NCBI GenBank assembly: GCA_963575745.1
Contig: CAUYUJ010000724.1
Location: 1-64,000 of the forward strand
DNA: 64,000 nt
Reading direction: 5' to 3'
From: Prorocentrum cordatum
Lineage: Eukaryota > Sar > Dinophyceae > Prorocentrales > Prorocentraceae
Both the position numbers and the translations under genes were made by a program. The notes beneath the pieces are model-generated. The model had not been told where the DNA came from. It saw nothing but the letters and a program-made list of their open reading frames with translations, and searched no databases. Below, one piece after another: positions 44,446 through 54,040 of this stretch; positions within the stretch are counted from its first letter, which is position 1; every line of letters starts with the position of its first letter.

Positions 44446-44711
44446 TGGCAAGCTTCCTTCTGAGTGCCAGTCCCCGCCCGCACGCAACACCGTGGCGAGT
44501 CCGTGGGGATCCGGTATCTCACCGCACGCTTGTGGAGCTCGGGGGGTCGGTCTCCGCGAATGTCTCTTGGGGGGGCCGGGTCTCCTCAGAGGTCTCCAAG
44601 CCGTCCGGTGGCCGGACCACGCGGTGAGTTTTGCCTCGGGATTCCGAGGTCACCACGTGGTCCGTCACCACACGGTCTTAGTCGGCCACGCGCAGTGGGG
44701 GGTAGAGGGAG

Positions 44712-44818
44712 GGGGGAAGGCTTCTTAGAAGCACCCCTCCTTCTCAGAAGGCGCGGGCCTTGTGTATAGACGTAAGGCCTTCTCAGAAGCAGGGTGCTTC
44801 TGAGAAGCCTTCCCCCCT
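44712..44818. mobile_element. Foldback element of about 107 bp
   Basis: GGGGGAAGGCTTCTTAGAAG and CACCCCT on the left mirror AGGGTGCTTCTGAGAAGCCT and TCCCCC on the right. An inner CCTTCTCAGAAGG.. / AAGGCCTTCTCAGAAG pair nests inside. It resembles a small MITE; GGCTTC.TAGAAG words also occur near 34335-34400. Confidence 0.7.
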
Positions 44819-45640
44819 CCGCCTATTCCCTTTTGCGCGCCGCCAATAGTTGTTCTTAAATGCGTTGGGGGGCGTTTTTTGTTCCGTTTTCAACTTTTCT
44901 TGCTGCGGGTGGGCAACACATAACACCACGGCAACCCAAGACAGAACCAAACCGACACCGGCCAGGCCCAGAACGATCGAGAAACGGCAACCCAAAACAG
45001 ATAAAACGGCAGCCCCAAACAGAAAGCCATTGACAGAAACGGGAAGCATAACAAATTTGCAGTTCAATTCCATCAGAACAGGAATTGCAAAACGAAGCGA
45101 AATTGGCGAGACGGCAAGCCCAACACGGAGAACGAACGGATCCCAAAACGTAAGAGAAAACGTCGATCTGGACAACGAGCCACAAAAAACGCCCCCAGCG
45201 GTTTTGAGAGCATCTGAGGTCTTAATTGGGATCCCAACACGGAGAAACAACGGATCCCAAAACAGAAAGAGAACGCCGATCTTGAAAACGAGCCCCCAAA
45301 AACGCCCCCAGCGTTTTTGAGAGCAGGGTCCCCGAAGGTCCCCCGAAGGTCTTCATTAGGGCCCCCGAAGGTCTTAAGGTCTTAATTCGGGTCCCCGAAG
45401 TCTTTTAGGGCCCCCGAAGTTTTTGAGGCCCCCGGGTTTATAACAGCGTTTCTGAGGTCTTAACTCGGGCCCCCGAGGGTTTGATCGGCGGCGGGCTGGG
45501 GCCAGCGGGCGGTCGAGCTGGCGGCGGGCGGTCGTCGGAAGCGAAGCGTGCAGGGAGGCAGGAGCAGGCAGGGGCGACGGGCATACGTTCCACCACCGCT
45601 ACCACATGCAGGACGGGGGAGAAGGGATGACGAGGAGGTC
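44819..45640. repeat. Degenerate repeats: GGATCCCAAAACG and CCCCCGAAGGTCTTAA
   Basis: A block AACGGATCCCAAAACG...AAAAAACGCCCCCAGCG.TTTTGAGAGCA occurs at about 45135-45215 and again at 45240-45330. From 45325 to 45475 a 14-20 bp CCCCCGAAGGTCTT unit repeats. No gene is recognised. Confidence 0.7.
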
Positions 45641-45896
45641 CTCCTCCTCCTCCTCCTCCTCCTCCTCCTCCTCCACCACCTCCTCCTTCCTCTCCTACTC
45701 ATCCTCCACCACCTCCTCCTCCTCCCCCTCCTCCCTCTCCTACTCCCCCTCCACCTCCTCCTCCTCCACCTCCTCCTCCTCCTCCATCCTCCTCCTCCTC
45801 CTCCTCCTCCTCCTCCTCCTCCACCTCCTCCTCCTCCACCTCCTCCTCCACCTCCTCCTCCTCCTCCTCCTCCTCCTCCTCCTCCTCCTCCCTCTC
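45641..45896. repeat. (CCT)n microsatellite, 255 bp
   Basis: CCT triplets with regular ACC interruptions, so the tract has patches of CCTCCA repeats. Confidence 0.96.
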
Positions 45897-46100
45897 CTGC
45901 CCATGGCAGTGGTGGTGGGAGATGGGCCCATCCAAGGGGGGAAGGGAGGGCGGCCGCGGGACGGCCAGAGCCACCGCCCCGGGCGTGAAGAGCTCGGGGA
46001 GGTGCCGAGGTCGGTGCTCGCGTGCTCGACGCTGCCAGTGCGGGCGATGGCCACTTGGGGCCGCAGGTCTTCGGGGCGAGGAGGCGCCAGCGCCGACGAG

Positions 46101-46288
46101 CCCAGACCCCCTCGAGCGATGACAGAAATCATGATGGGGGGGGTTCTTCGCCATCTTCAGCCTCTCGGGGACCTCGCCGGGCCTCGGGGCCGTCACAAAG
46201 CGAGTCAGGCCGAGAAGCCGGTCCCAGGGAACGGGTGGAGAACTCTGGGGGTCGACGTGACGAACAAATCATGACGTCGGGGGTCTGA
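46101..46288 (+). mobile_element. Family A TIR element, copy A7
   Basis: The left end CCCAGACCCCCTCGAGCGAT and a right end GGGGGTCTG lacking the last bases. AG flanks both sides if the right end is taken two bases short. The interior is collinear with A2. Confidence 0.83.
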
Positions 46289-47276
46289 GAACGCAGCGCG
46301 GCTGCGCAGGGCCCCGCGAGGGGCCGCTGAGCCTCCAGAGGCTTCGCCGCGCCCGCCCCTCGAGGGGCGGGGCTCTGGCCGTCGCGCGGGCGCTGCGCTC
46401 TGGCACAGCCGGGCCGAGGCACGAGATCGAGGTCGGCTCGGGGACGGCTTGGGTATGGCCCGGACCCCAGGTAGGGGGACCCGGTTAGTGGTAGGGCCCC
46501 GGAGCCCCTGAGTTGGCCAGAGTCACTACACCAGGTTTGTTCGCCGCAGCTGGTGTTTTTTCGGGCTGCGGCAGTTCCGGTTGGTGGAACCGGGCGGGGG
46601 AGGGGCGTCCCCCAGTAGACATCACTGAACCAGGTCCCACTTGACCCCGTTCCTCAAGGGCATAAAAAAACGCCCCTGCCCTGGTTTACGAGGCGCTGTG
46701 CGCTGAAACTCCTGTGGGCTGACAGGGTAAACCTTGCGTGATGTGTCGCGCCCTGGCGGCTCTAGGCTTTGGGGGCTCCCAGGAGGTTTCCAGACCACGC
46801 ACTTGTAACCCAGGGCAGGGCCGTTTTTTCATCCCTCAACTTCCTCTGTGCCTGTTGGGTGTGGCCTGCGGCTTCCTGTGGCGAGCAGATGTCCTTGGCT
46901 GCTCCGTGTGTCCCGGCCGGCGGAGGGCTCCGTGCTCCCGAGGGCGCCTCTCCGCTGGCTGGGGTGCGGCCGGCGGTTCTCGCTCGCTCCCCCCACGGGG
47001 AGGCTCCAGTAGGGGGAAACAGCACACAGACACACGTCGTCGTCGACTCCCAGGACGAGATCGGAACATATGGGAGGGGGGGAAGACGGAGATCCAGAAG
47101 ATATAGAATAGGGGGACTCCTGGGATCTGTGTGTGTGTATTTATTTTCGTGTCCTTGGGCCCCCTGAAGGTTGCCGGAAGGCAGTCGAGCTCCACACCGC
47201 CCCGCCCGGGGGGGGCCGCGGAGGGGGCGGGCGGCTTCGAGGGAGGAAGAGAAGCGCACGGGGCAGCAAGACAGGA
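46289..47276. other. GC-rich spacer with a dispersed-repeat copy, no gene
   Basis: About 47005-47165 is the partner of the 41222-41400 repeat. The rest is unique, with a CAGCTGGTG..CGGGCTGCGGCAG foldback near 46545. No domain is recognised in overlapping open frames. Confidence 0.5.
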
Positions 47277-47466
47277 CGATCAATGGAGAGGAAGCGCGTT
47301 GCCAAATGATTTCCGTTTGTCAACAACGTGTTTTCAACACGTCTTAGACATTCGAAGCAGCATATTTCCACATGTTTGGAGCATCGTTCAAACGGTTGAC
47401 ACGCATGCTTTTACTTCAATGATCGGAATGTTCGGGTGTCCATTGTCGTGGCATCCACGAGGCATG
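47277..47466 (+). repeat. Dispersed repeat H, copy 2
   Basis: Collinear with 39529-39721: ATCAATGGAGAGGAAGCG, GCCAAATGATTTCC and TGTCGTGGCATCCACGAGG are conserved, with an indel-rich centre. Confidence 0.8.
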
Positions 47467-47630
47467 ATGCAACATCGTGCCTGGACGGTCGAGGAGGCGC
47501 GAGTGGGTGGGCGACGCGTGGATCAGCGACGCGTCCCGCTTCCGCACGTGGTCCGCGCGATCCGTCGCGAACTCCGGCGGCCTCGGCCCCACGTCTCGGG
47601 GGCAGTGCCCCCGATCTGCGGATCTGGCGC

Positions 47631-47944
47631 CCCAGACCCCCTCGAGCAGTGCAAGAACCACGACGGAAGGTTCCTCTGAATCTTCGGCCTCCGGGGGCCC
47701 TCACCGGGGCCTCGGGAGCGCCAAACAACGACTCGGGATGCAAAGCCGGTCCTGGGGAAAGGGTCGGTACCTCTGGGGTCGGGGGTGGACAGAACCCCCA
47801 ACAGTGGCCGCTATTTTCCAGGCTTGCGCCCGCCAGGTTTGGGCCTCAGGTCGTTTTCACTAAACCACGTTTTACTAAAGGGGGGTCTGTCCAACCCCGA
47901 TGGGGGTCGACGTAATGAAAAGATCATTCCGTCGGGGGTCTGGG
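47631..47944 (+). mobile_element. Family A TIR element, copy A8 with an internal insertion
   Basis: Both TIRs are intact (CCCAGACCCCC, GGGGGTCTGGG) and GC flanks both sides as a 2-bp duplication. At the GGTACCTCTGGGG position the copy is split by about 120 bp of unrelated sequence (about 47780-47902) before resuming at TGGGGGTCGACGTAATGAAA. The insert brings a short GGGGTC.GGGGGT duplication at its borders. Confidence 0.85.
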
Positions 47945-48428
47945 GCCCGCGCGCGAGGTCCACGGATCTTTGCTTCACGCCAGCGCGCACCCAAACCCAA
48001 ACCGGTCCTGGCCGGGCCGCTCCTGGGTCCGGGGGTCGGTGCGAATGTGTGCTTGCTGCGTGCTCGGGCCCCAGGGGTGGCACTGTAGAGTTGGTGCCCG
48101 AGAGGAGCGAGGGAGAGTTCCAGATCGGTATGCGCAGTCGTGGTTTTGTTGTTGCGGTCCTGGCGTGCTCTTTCAATCCGAAGCAGGCTTGGAGGCAACA
48201 AGAATTGCCCCCTGGAAGGGGCCAAACGCGCCGTGTTTTGAACAACCGCGGACGTGGAGGAGGAAGAGGCGGCGGAAGCATGTGGCGCTGTTCGGTGGAT
48301 CTTCGGGGGGGGTCACTTTGTCTTTCCCACCCTCCTTCCCTGGAGCGAGCTCGAATCCCAGCTCAGCCACAATTACGCACAGCTTTTTGCAGCCAGCTGG
48401 AACCCCCCCTTGTCCCTCCCCCTCCTAG
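47945..48428. other. Spacer, no gene
   Basis: Unique sequence between A8 and A9. The open frames through here start in family A DNA and show no domain. Confidence 0.45.
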
Positions 48429-48613
48429 CCCAGACCCCGGACGTAATGACTTTTTCATGACGTCGACCCCCAGAGGTCCCGACCATTTCCCCATGACCGG
48501 CTTTGCATCCTGAGTCGTTCTCGACGCTCCCGAGGCCCCGGGTGCGGGCCCCAGAGGCTGAAAATTCAGAGAAACCTCCCGTCGTGATTTTTCAGCACTC
48601 GAGGGGGTCTGGG
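48429..48613 (-). mobile_element. Family A TIR element, copy A9
   Basis: A reverse-orientation 185-bp copy: the left end CCCAGACCCCGGACGTAATG, right end CTCGAGGGGGTCTGGG, flanked by AG on both sides. Confidence 0.9.
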
Positions 48614-49084
48614 AGTCGCGCCCCCCCCTTTCGTCCGCCTCCCTCGCCCTCCCCCGGTCTTCCCCCGCCCCCCCCCCCTTCGAGAAGGCCCTTCCCCCGG
48701 TCCCCCCCCCTCCCCTCCCCCCGTCCCCCCTCCCCCGGTCTCCCTTCCCCTGGTCCCCCCCCCCCCGCCGCAGTCGCGGGCCTCCCTTTAGGGGAGGCCC
48801 CTCGACCGCGGCGCGGGGGGCGCGCCGAGAGCCCAGCATGCAGCGGCACGCGCGACTGCGCTGGGGCCCGGGCCCACCACCACCGGCTGTTGCGTGGGGC
48901 ATGTCCCTCCACAGGAGGAACGTTCCCAGAGATCCAACGCAGTGAAAAAAAATATCCCGGCAAAGCAACCTAACAGCGATATGTAGAAGCATATCTGAAA
49001 GCATTCCCCTTAAGATTCAGATGAAAATCCAGTTGTAGAATTCTGCTGTTCTCGCAGTCGTAGTCGCATTCGCGATGACAGTCG
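48614..49084. other. C-rich spacer with a family B left half
   Basis: C-rich runs dominate 48615-48770. GGGCATGTCCCTCCACAGGA and GGAACGTTCC at about 48898-48927 are a family B left end with no partner right end. Confidence 0.6.
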
Positions 49085-49285
49085 CAGCGGCAACGGCAGT
49101 CGCAGTCACAGCCTCAGCCTCAGCCTGCCTCAGCCTCAGCCTCAGCCTGCCTCAGCCTCAGCCTGCCTCAGCCTCAGCCTCAGTCTGCTTCAGCCTCAGC
49201 CTCAGTCTGCCTTCAGCCTCGGCCTCAGCCTCAGCCTGCCTCAGCCTCAGCCTGCCTCGGCCGCAGCATCAGCCTGCCTCAGCAT
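49085..49285. repeat. CAGCCT hexamer repeat
   Basis: CAGCCTCAGCCTGCCTCAGC units make a 6/16-bp mixed array. Confidence 0.92.
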
Positions 49286-49790
49286 TCAAAATGTGGCCCA
49301 GGAATGGAGTTCTGGGAACTAGAAGAACACGAAGTGGCCTACAGTTGGCTCCGGGCATTCAAAATCATGCCCAGGAATGGAGTTCTGGGAACTTGAAGAG
49401 CACGAAGTGGCCTACAGTTGGCTCCGGGCATCCAAAATGTGGCCCGGGAATGGAGTTCTGGGAACTCGAAGAGCACGAAGTGGCCTACAGTTGGCTCCGG
49501 GCACTCAAAATGTAGCCCGGGAGTGGAGTTCTGGGAGGTCGAAGAGCACGAAGTGTGTGACTGTTGGCGAAAAACGAGCCCGGCTCTGTTCCCGGTTCTC
49601 CAGAAAGTGGCCCGGGAATGGAGTTCTGGGAGGTCGAAGAGCACGCAGTGTGTGACTGTTTGCAAAAAGCGAGCCCAGCTCTGTTCCCGGTTCTCCAGAA
49701 TGTGTCCCGGGAATTGAGTTCTGGGAGGTCGAAGAGCACGAAGTGTGTGACTGGTGGCGAAAAACGATTCCCGGTTCTCCTTCCCGGCAC
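49286..49790. repeat. 73 bp then 95 bp tandem repeats
   Basis: GGAATGGAGTTCTGGGA anchors lie at 49301, 49374, 49447, 49520, 49615 and 49710. The first three intervals are exactly 73 bp, the last two exactly 95 bp. The longer units replace GGCCTACAGTTGGCTCCGGG with GTGTGTGACTGTT and an AACGAGCCCGGCTCTGTTCC block. All share GAAGAGCACGAAGTG. Confidence 0.93.
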
Positions 49791-49793
49791 CCG

Positions 49794-50023
49794 CCCAGAC
49801 CCCCCTGAGGAGTCATGATGCTCTCTTTTGACCCTACTAGAAACCTATCAGCAAACGCTGTTAGGTAATCAAGACGGAGGTTTTTCTCAAATTTCGGCCC
49901 CTAGGGGCCCTCGCAGGGTCTCGGGACCGTCAAAAAACGACTGGACTAAACACTGGTCCTTGGGAATGGGTCGAGACTTCCGGGGACCGCGTATTGAAAA
50001 AATCACGACGTTGGATCTCTGGG
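49794..50023 (+). mobile_element. Diverged family A element, copy A10
   Basis: The left end CCCAGACCCCCCTGAGGAGT and the TTTTTCTCAAATTTCGGCCC, GGGACCGTCAAAAAACGACT and GGGTCGAGAC blocks place it in family A. The right end reads GGATCTCTGGG. About 40 bp extra lies near the left end. No target duplication is visible. Confidence 0.75.
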
Positions 50024-50204
50024 TTCAAAAATACTCAAAGCACGGTTTTGGGACGTTGTTGCTTCTTTGGGGTGCTGTTTTTCCCTACCTAGGCTCTGCC
50101 TAGAAGGGTTCTTACTCTCTTAGCTTAAAGGGGCCGGGCAGTGCACAGCGCCCCGGGCGGTTCCCCCAGTCCCCGCCCCGCGGTTCCCCCAGTCCCCTGG
50201 GAGC

Positions 50205-50838
50205 TTTCGCTTTAGCTTTTAGCTTTAGCTTTAGCTTTAGCTTTAGCTTTAGCTTAGCCTTAGCATAGCTTTAGCTTAGCTTTAGCTTAGCGTTAGCTTA
50301 GTTTTAGCTTAGCTTTAGCTTAGCTTTAGCTTAGCTTTAGCTTAACTTTAGCTTAGCTTTAGTTTAGCTTTAGCTTAGCTTTAACTTTAGCTTATATTTA
50401 GCTTAGCTTTAGCTTAGCTTTAGCTTAGCTTTAGCTTAGCTTTAGCTAGCTTTAGCTTAGCTTTAGTTTAGCGTTGGCTTAGCTTTAGCTTAGCTTCAGC
50501 TTAGCGTTAGCTTAGCGTTAGCTTAGCTTTAGCTTAGCTTTAGCTTAGCTTTAGCTTTAGCTTTAGCTTTAGCTTTAGCTTAGCTTAAACCTATAATTAG
50601 CTTAGCTGTAGCTTATAGTTAGCTTAGCTTTAGCTTAACGTTAGCTCAGATTTAGCTTAGCTTTAGCTTAGCTTTAGCTTAGATTTAGCGTAGCTTTAGT
50701 TTAGCTTTATATTAGCTTTAGCTTAGCCTTAGCTTAGTTTTAGCTTAGCTTTAGCTTAGCTTTAGCTTAACTTTAGCTTAGCTTTAGCTTAGCTGTAGCT
50801 TAGCTGCAGCTTAGCTTTAGCTTAGCTTTACCGTTACT
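50205..50838. repeat. CTTTAG / CTTTAGCTTAG array, 630 bp
   Basis: Hexamers CTTTAG alternate with an 11-bp unit CTTTAGCTTAG, with point variants such as GCGTTAG, CTGTAG and ATTTAG. Frequent AGCT palindromes make it self-complementary at short range. It is not TTTAGGG telomere repeat. Confidence 0.95.
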
Positions 50839-51139
50839 ACTAGTGCTGCTTTCCTAGGGGCTCCAACTCCTAGGCAGGGTCGCACTGGGATAATTTTATA
50901 ACAAGAGAGAACTAGTCATGTTTCGTCTGCCACCCGCCTGTAGGGGGGCATGCCCGACCCAGACCCACTGCACCGAAGCCCGAGCCCACCGCCACCTCCT
51001 CCGCGGCCGCCCTCTCCTCTTCCGGCCCCCTCCGCGCCCTTCCGTGCCCGGCGCCCCCCGTCGGTGCCCGCCCCCGCGCCTCTGCGGGCGCCGGGCGCGG
51101 CCGCGGAAAGAGCCCCTGCGCCCCTGGCCCAGGGCCCCC
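50839..51139. other. Spacer with a family B right half
   Basis: CCGCCTGTAGGGGGGCATGC followed by CCGAC at about 50935-50957 is a family B right end without a left partner. CCTAGG.GGCTCC..CTCCTAGGCAG near 50852-50877 mirrors CCTAGGCTCTGCCTAG near 50088-50103, so the CTTTAG array is bracketed by short related sequences. Confidence 0.6.
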
Positions 51140-51309
51140 TACAGTCGGGGCGCTGAAGAAGGAAGCCTTCTCGTTGGGGAGGGGCTCCGTGTTCCTTCAT
51201 TGTTTTGCAGCTTGCCTGAGGTTTTCCTGAGGGTTTCGATGGCAAGTCAAAGTTTGACTTATGGAAAAATGGGGCCCACTTCCTTATTCAGGGTTCCTTA
51301 GGTCAACGC
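51140..51309 (+). mobile_element. Family G TIR element, copy G2
   Basis: The left end TACAGTCGGGGCGCTGAAGA and right part AGGGTTCCTTAGGTCAACGC match G1, as do TCGTTGGGGAGGGGCTC.GTG and CTTGCCTGAGGTTTTCCTGA inside. The outermost right TIR bases are lost. Confidence 0.8.
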
Positions 51310-51866
51310 CTCTCCGAGGCCGGACACGACGATCAATTGATCGTCTTGATTTTTATGGAGGAGGAGCAGGAGGAGGAGGAGGAGGAGGAAGAGGAGGAGG
51401 AGGAGGAGGAGGAGGAGGAAAAGTGGATCGTCTTGATTTTTCACTCTGGACGCGAGCCTGTCTGTGGAGCGGTCTGCACCGCCCTGGGGGGGGTGGCGCG
51501 CGCCTGTCGGCCACCGGCACCCTTCGGTCGCGTGCGCCCGCCCGCCTGTCGTCGTTGGGATCCGCTCGGCCTCGGCCCGCAGGTGCCCTCGATCTGCTCC
51601 TCGCCCTCCTCGTGCCCTCCTTCACTCACCATCCACTAAACCACCCCAACCCAACCCGAAGGCCTCAATTTGCCCTCCATTTCCAGTGGTGGGGGGGGCG
51701 GGAAGCATTGGAAAAACACATGTGGAACCCTTACCCCCCCAACCCGAAATCCGGGTCTTCGGGTTGGGTTGGGGTGGTCTGGTAGGTAGCCATTCACGTC
51801 GTTGTCCACCTCTCGTTCTCGTCCTCGTCCTCCGCGCTGTGCGAAGAAGAAGAAAAATCCCCTAAA
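51310..51866. other. GGA tract and spacer, no gene
   Basis: GGA triplets occupy about 51355-51422, bracketed by two copies of GATCGTCTTGATTTTT (about 51339 and 51427). ACCCGAA.. and GGTTGGGTTGGGGTGGT words near 51640-51780 form an imperfect inverted pair. No gene is recognised. Confidence 0.6.
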
Positions 51867-52030
51867 CATAAACTTGTGGCGCTTCGCGCAGGTTTTTTGT
51901 ATCTGCGCTGGACCCCCCCGTCCCTGGCGCGCGGAGCTCGCCGGGGGCAGCGCCGGCGGCGCCAGAGGCGCCGCGGGGGGGTCCCAACGCAGATCCAAGA
52001 ACTCCGCGCGGAGCGCCCCACGAGTCTATG
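51867..52030 (+). mobile_element. Family E TIR element, copy E3
   Basis: A 164-bp copy. The left CATAAACTTGTGGCGCTTCG and TGTATCTGCGCTGGACC mirror the right CAACGCAGATCCAAGAACTC and CCCCACGAGTCTATG. The centre is the CGCCGGCGGCGCCAGAGGCG foldback. CTTGTGGCG occurs at 51871-51879 and again directly after the right end (52031-52039), which may be chance or a target duplication. Confidence 0.84.
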
Positions 52031-52349
52031 CTTGTGGCGTGTGCCTTCTTCCCGCTGTCCCCCCAGTTCGCCTATATACCCCTCGGCCTCGCCTTCGGCT
52101 TCTTCCTCCACCGCATCCTCCGCCGCCCCAGGGGGGCGCGCGCGCTTCCCCCGGCCGGCCGGGACAGGGGGTGGTGCCCGCCCCCGGTGCCCGCCGCCCG
52201 TGTGCAGCCAGCCCGGGCTCGGGGGGCCTCGCCGCGGTGCCACGCCCTGCCCGCCGCCGAGAGGCGCTCGAGCCACGCGAAGCTGCATGAACAGATGGGG
52301 CGTTCCAGAGAGGGCCCTGCCTTCGAGGATTGAAGGAGTTGCCATCCCT
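52031..52349. other. GC-rich spacer, no gene
   Basis: Overlapping open frames on both strands, none with a recognisable domain. Confidence 0.45.
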
Positions 52350-52785
52350 TCCTCCTCCTGCTCCTGCTCCTCCTGCTCCTCCTGCTCCTCCTGCTCCTGC
52401 CTCCTCCTCCTCCTCCTCCTCCTCCTCCTCCTCCTCCTCCTGCTCCTCCTCCTCCTCCTCCCCTCCTCCTCCTCCTCCTCGTCCTCCTCCTCCCCCCTCC
52501 CCCTCCCTCCCCTCCCCCTCCTCGTCCTTCTCCTCCCCCTCCTCCTCATCCCCCCTCCTTCTTCCTCATGCAGTGGAGGCCCATGTCAAGAAGCACCCTG
52601 CTTGCCCCCGCGTGCCCTGGGCGCCCGGCCTCCCTCCCCAGAGATCGCGCCCCGGGCACGTCCCGGTGGCGCCCCCGGGCCAAGACCTCGCGGGGAATTC
52701 TGGCAGTGCACCCCTCCTCCTCCTCCTCCTCCTCCTCCTCCTCCTCCTCCTCCTCCTCCTCCTCCTCCTCCTCCTCCCCCCTCTC
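52350..52785. repeat. (CCT)n microsatellites
   Basis: CCT/CTG tract at about 52350-52555 and a pure CCT tract at about 52708-52780, separated by a segment carrying the CAGTGGAGGCCCATG dispersed word. Confidence 0.93.
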
Positions 52786-54040
52786 TCCGCAAAGCAAAGC
52801 AGACCGCGGTGGCCCAGGGGGGCACCTACCAAGGATGGTCCCCCGACGGGGTCCCCAGGAGGCCCCCCCCAAGAGGCCCTCGAGAACCGCGCCCAAGAAG
52901 CCCCCGCCAGGACACCGCACGAACGCCCCCGGTAGGTCCCCGCGCCCGCCCCCCGAGCTTGCGGGCTCCGCCCCCCCCTCCCGCCACGGCCGCGTTCCGT
53001 GCGCGGTACGCCTGCGCGACCTTTTGCCCCCTCTGCGCCGCGGCCGCGCTCGGTGCGCTCGAGCCCCCCAGATGCTCACGCCGAACGGCGGCGGCGGCGG
53101 CGACGACGACGCGCCGCGCCCGCGGCAGCCGCGGCCGAGGCGGAGACGCCCTTCGTGAAGGGCGCGCTTGCCGCGGCCGCCGCGGCCCCCGCGCCCGCGG
53201 CCGCCGCGCTCGAGCCGCGCCCTGAGCCGCGGCTCCGCGCCGAGGGGCCGCCGCAGGCCGTTACCGCCGCCGCCGCCGCTGTCGTCGTCGTCGACGTCAT
53301 CGTCGTCATCGTCGTCGTCGTCGTCGTCTTTGCCGCCGCCACCGCCGTCGTCGTCGGCGTTGCCGCCGTCGTCGTGGACGCCGTCGTTGTTCTCCTCCTC
53401 CAGCTCCCCTCTCCCCGTCCTTGATTGTCCCCCGTCGTCGTCTTCCTGCCATCTCTTCCCCAGTATCTCAGGGAACCTTGTAAGTCTCCGCCCCTCCTCC
53501 CCAGCCGACCTCCCCCTCTTGCTCTCCTCTTCGTGTCTCCCCCGCTCGCTCCCACTTTCCCTCCCCCGTTCCCGTGCCCCCTCCTGCCTCCTCCTTCGCA
53601 CCGAGGCGAGGGGCCATCAGGGGCCCAGGGCTCGAAGAGCACCCCTTTGCGCCGCCCGCTCGGGCCCGAGTGCTGCGACGGGCGCGGCTCGGGAGGCAGA
53701 GGAGGGAGGCTGGAGGCGGAGAAGGACCAGGGTGAGGTAGAGGAGCTGGACGCAGAGTTGGATGTACAGCTCGGGCTCGTGGTGCAGGAGGATCAGAAAA
53801 TGCGTGGGGGGGGAGGGGGCGTCGGGGCGAGGCAGAGGAGACGGGCGCGCAGCCCGAGTTCGATCAGGGGGGGGGAGCAGGAGGACATAGAGGAACGATG
53901 CGGTAGGAACCGCCTTTGTGACGACGCCGAGGGCGACGACGAGGACGGCGAGTTGTTCTTGAGTTGGGCCCGTCGCACCTCTCGGCCCCTTCTTCCCAGG
54001 AACTGTTTGTTCATTCCGCGGGTCGTGCTGATGTATATCG
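52786..54040. other. GC-rich spacer with GTC tract, no confident gene
   Basis: GTC/GCC triplets occupy about 53270-53400. Long overlapping open frames on both strands (up to 449 codons from 51876) are repeat- and GC-driven. I see no domain. Confidence 0.5.

Noticed and set aside
51876-53225. 449-codon plus-strand frame
   Set aside because: It crosses a family E element and two CCT tracts and has poly-Ser/Leu/Pro stretches; GC-driven openness is enough to explain it.
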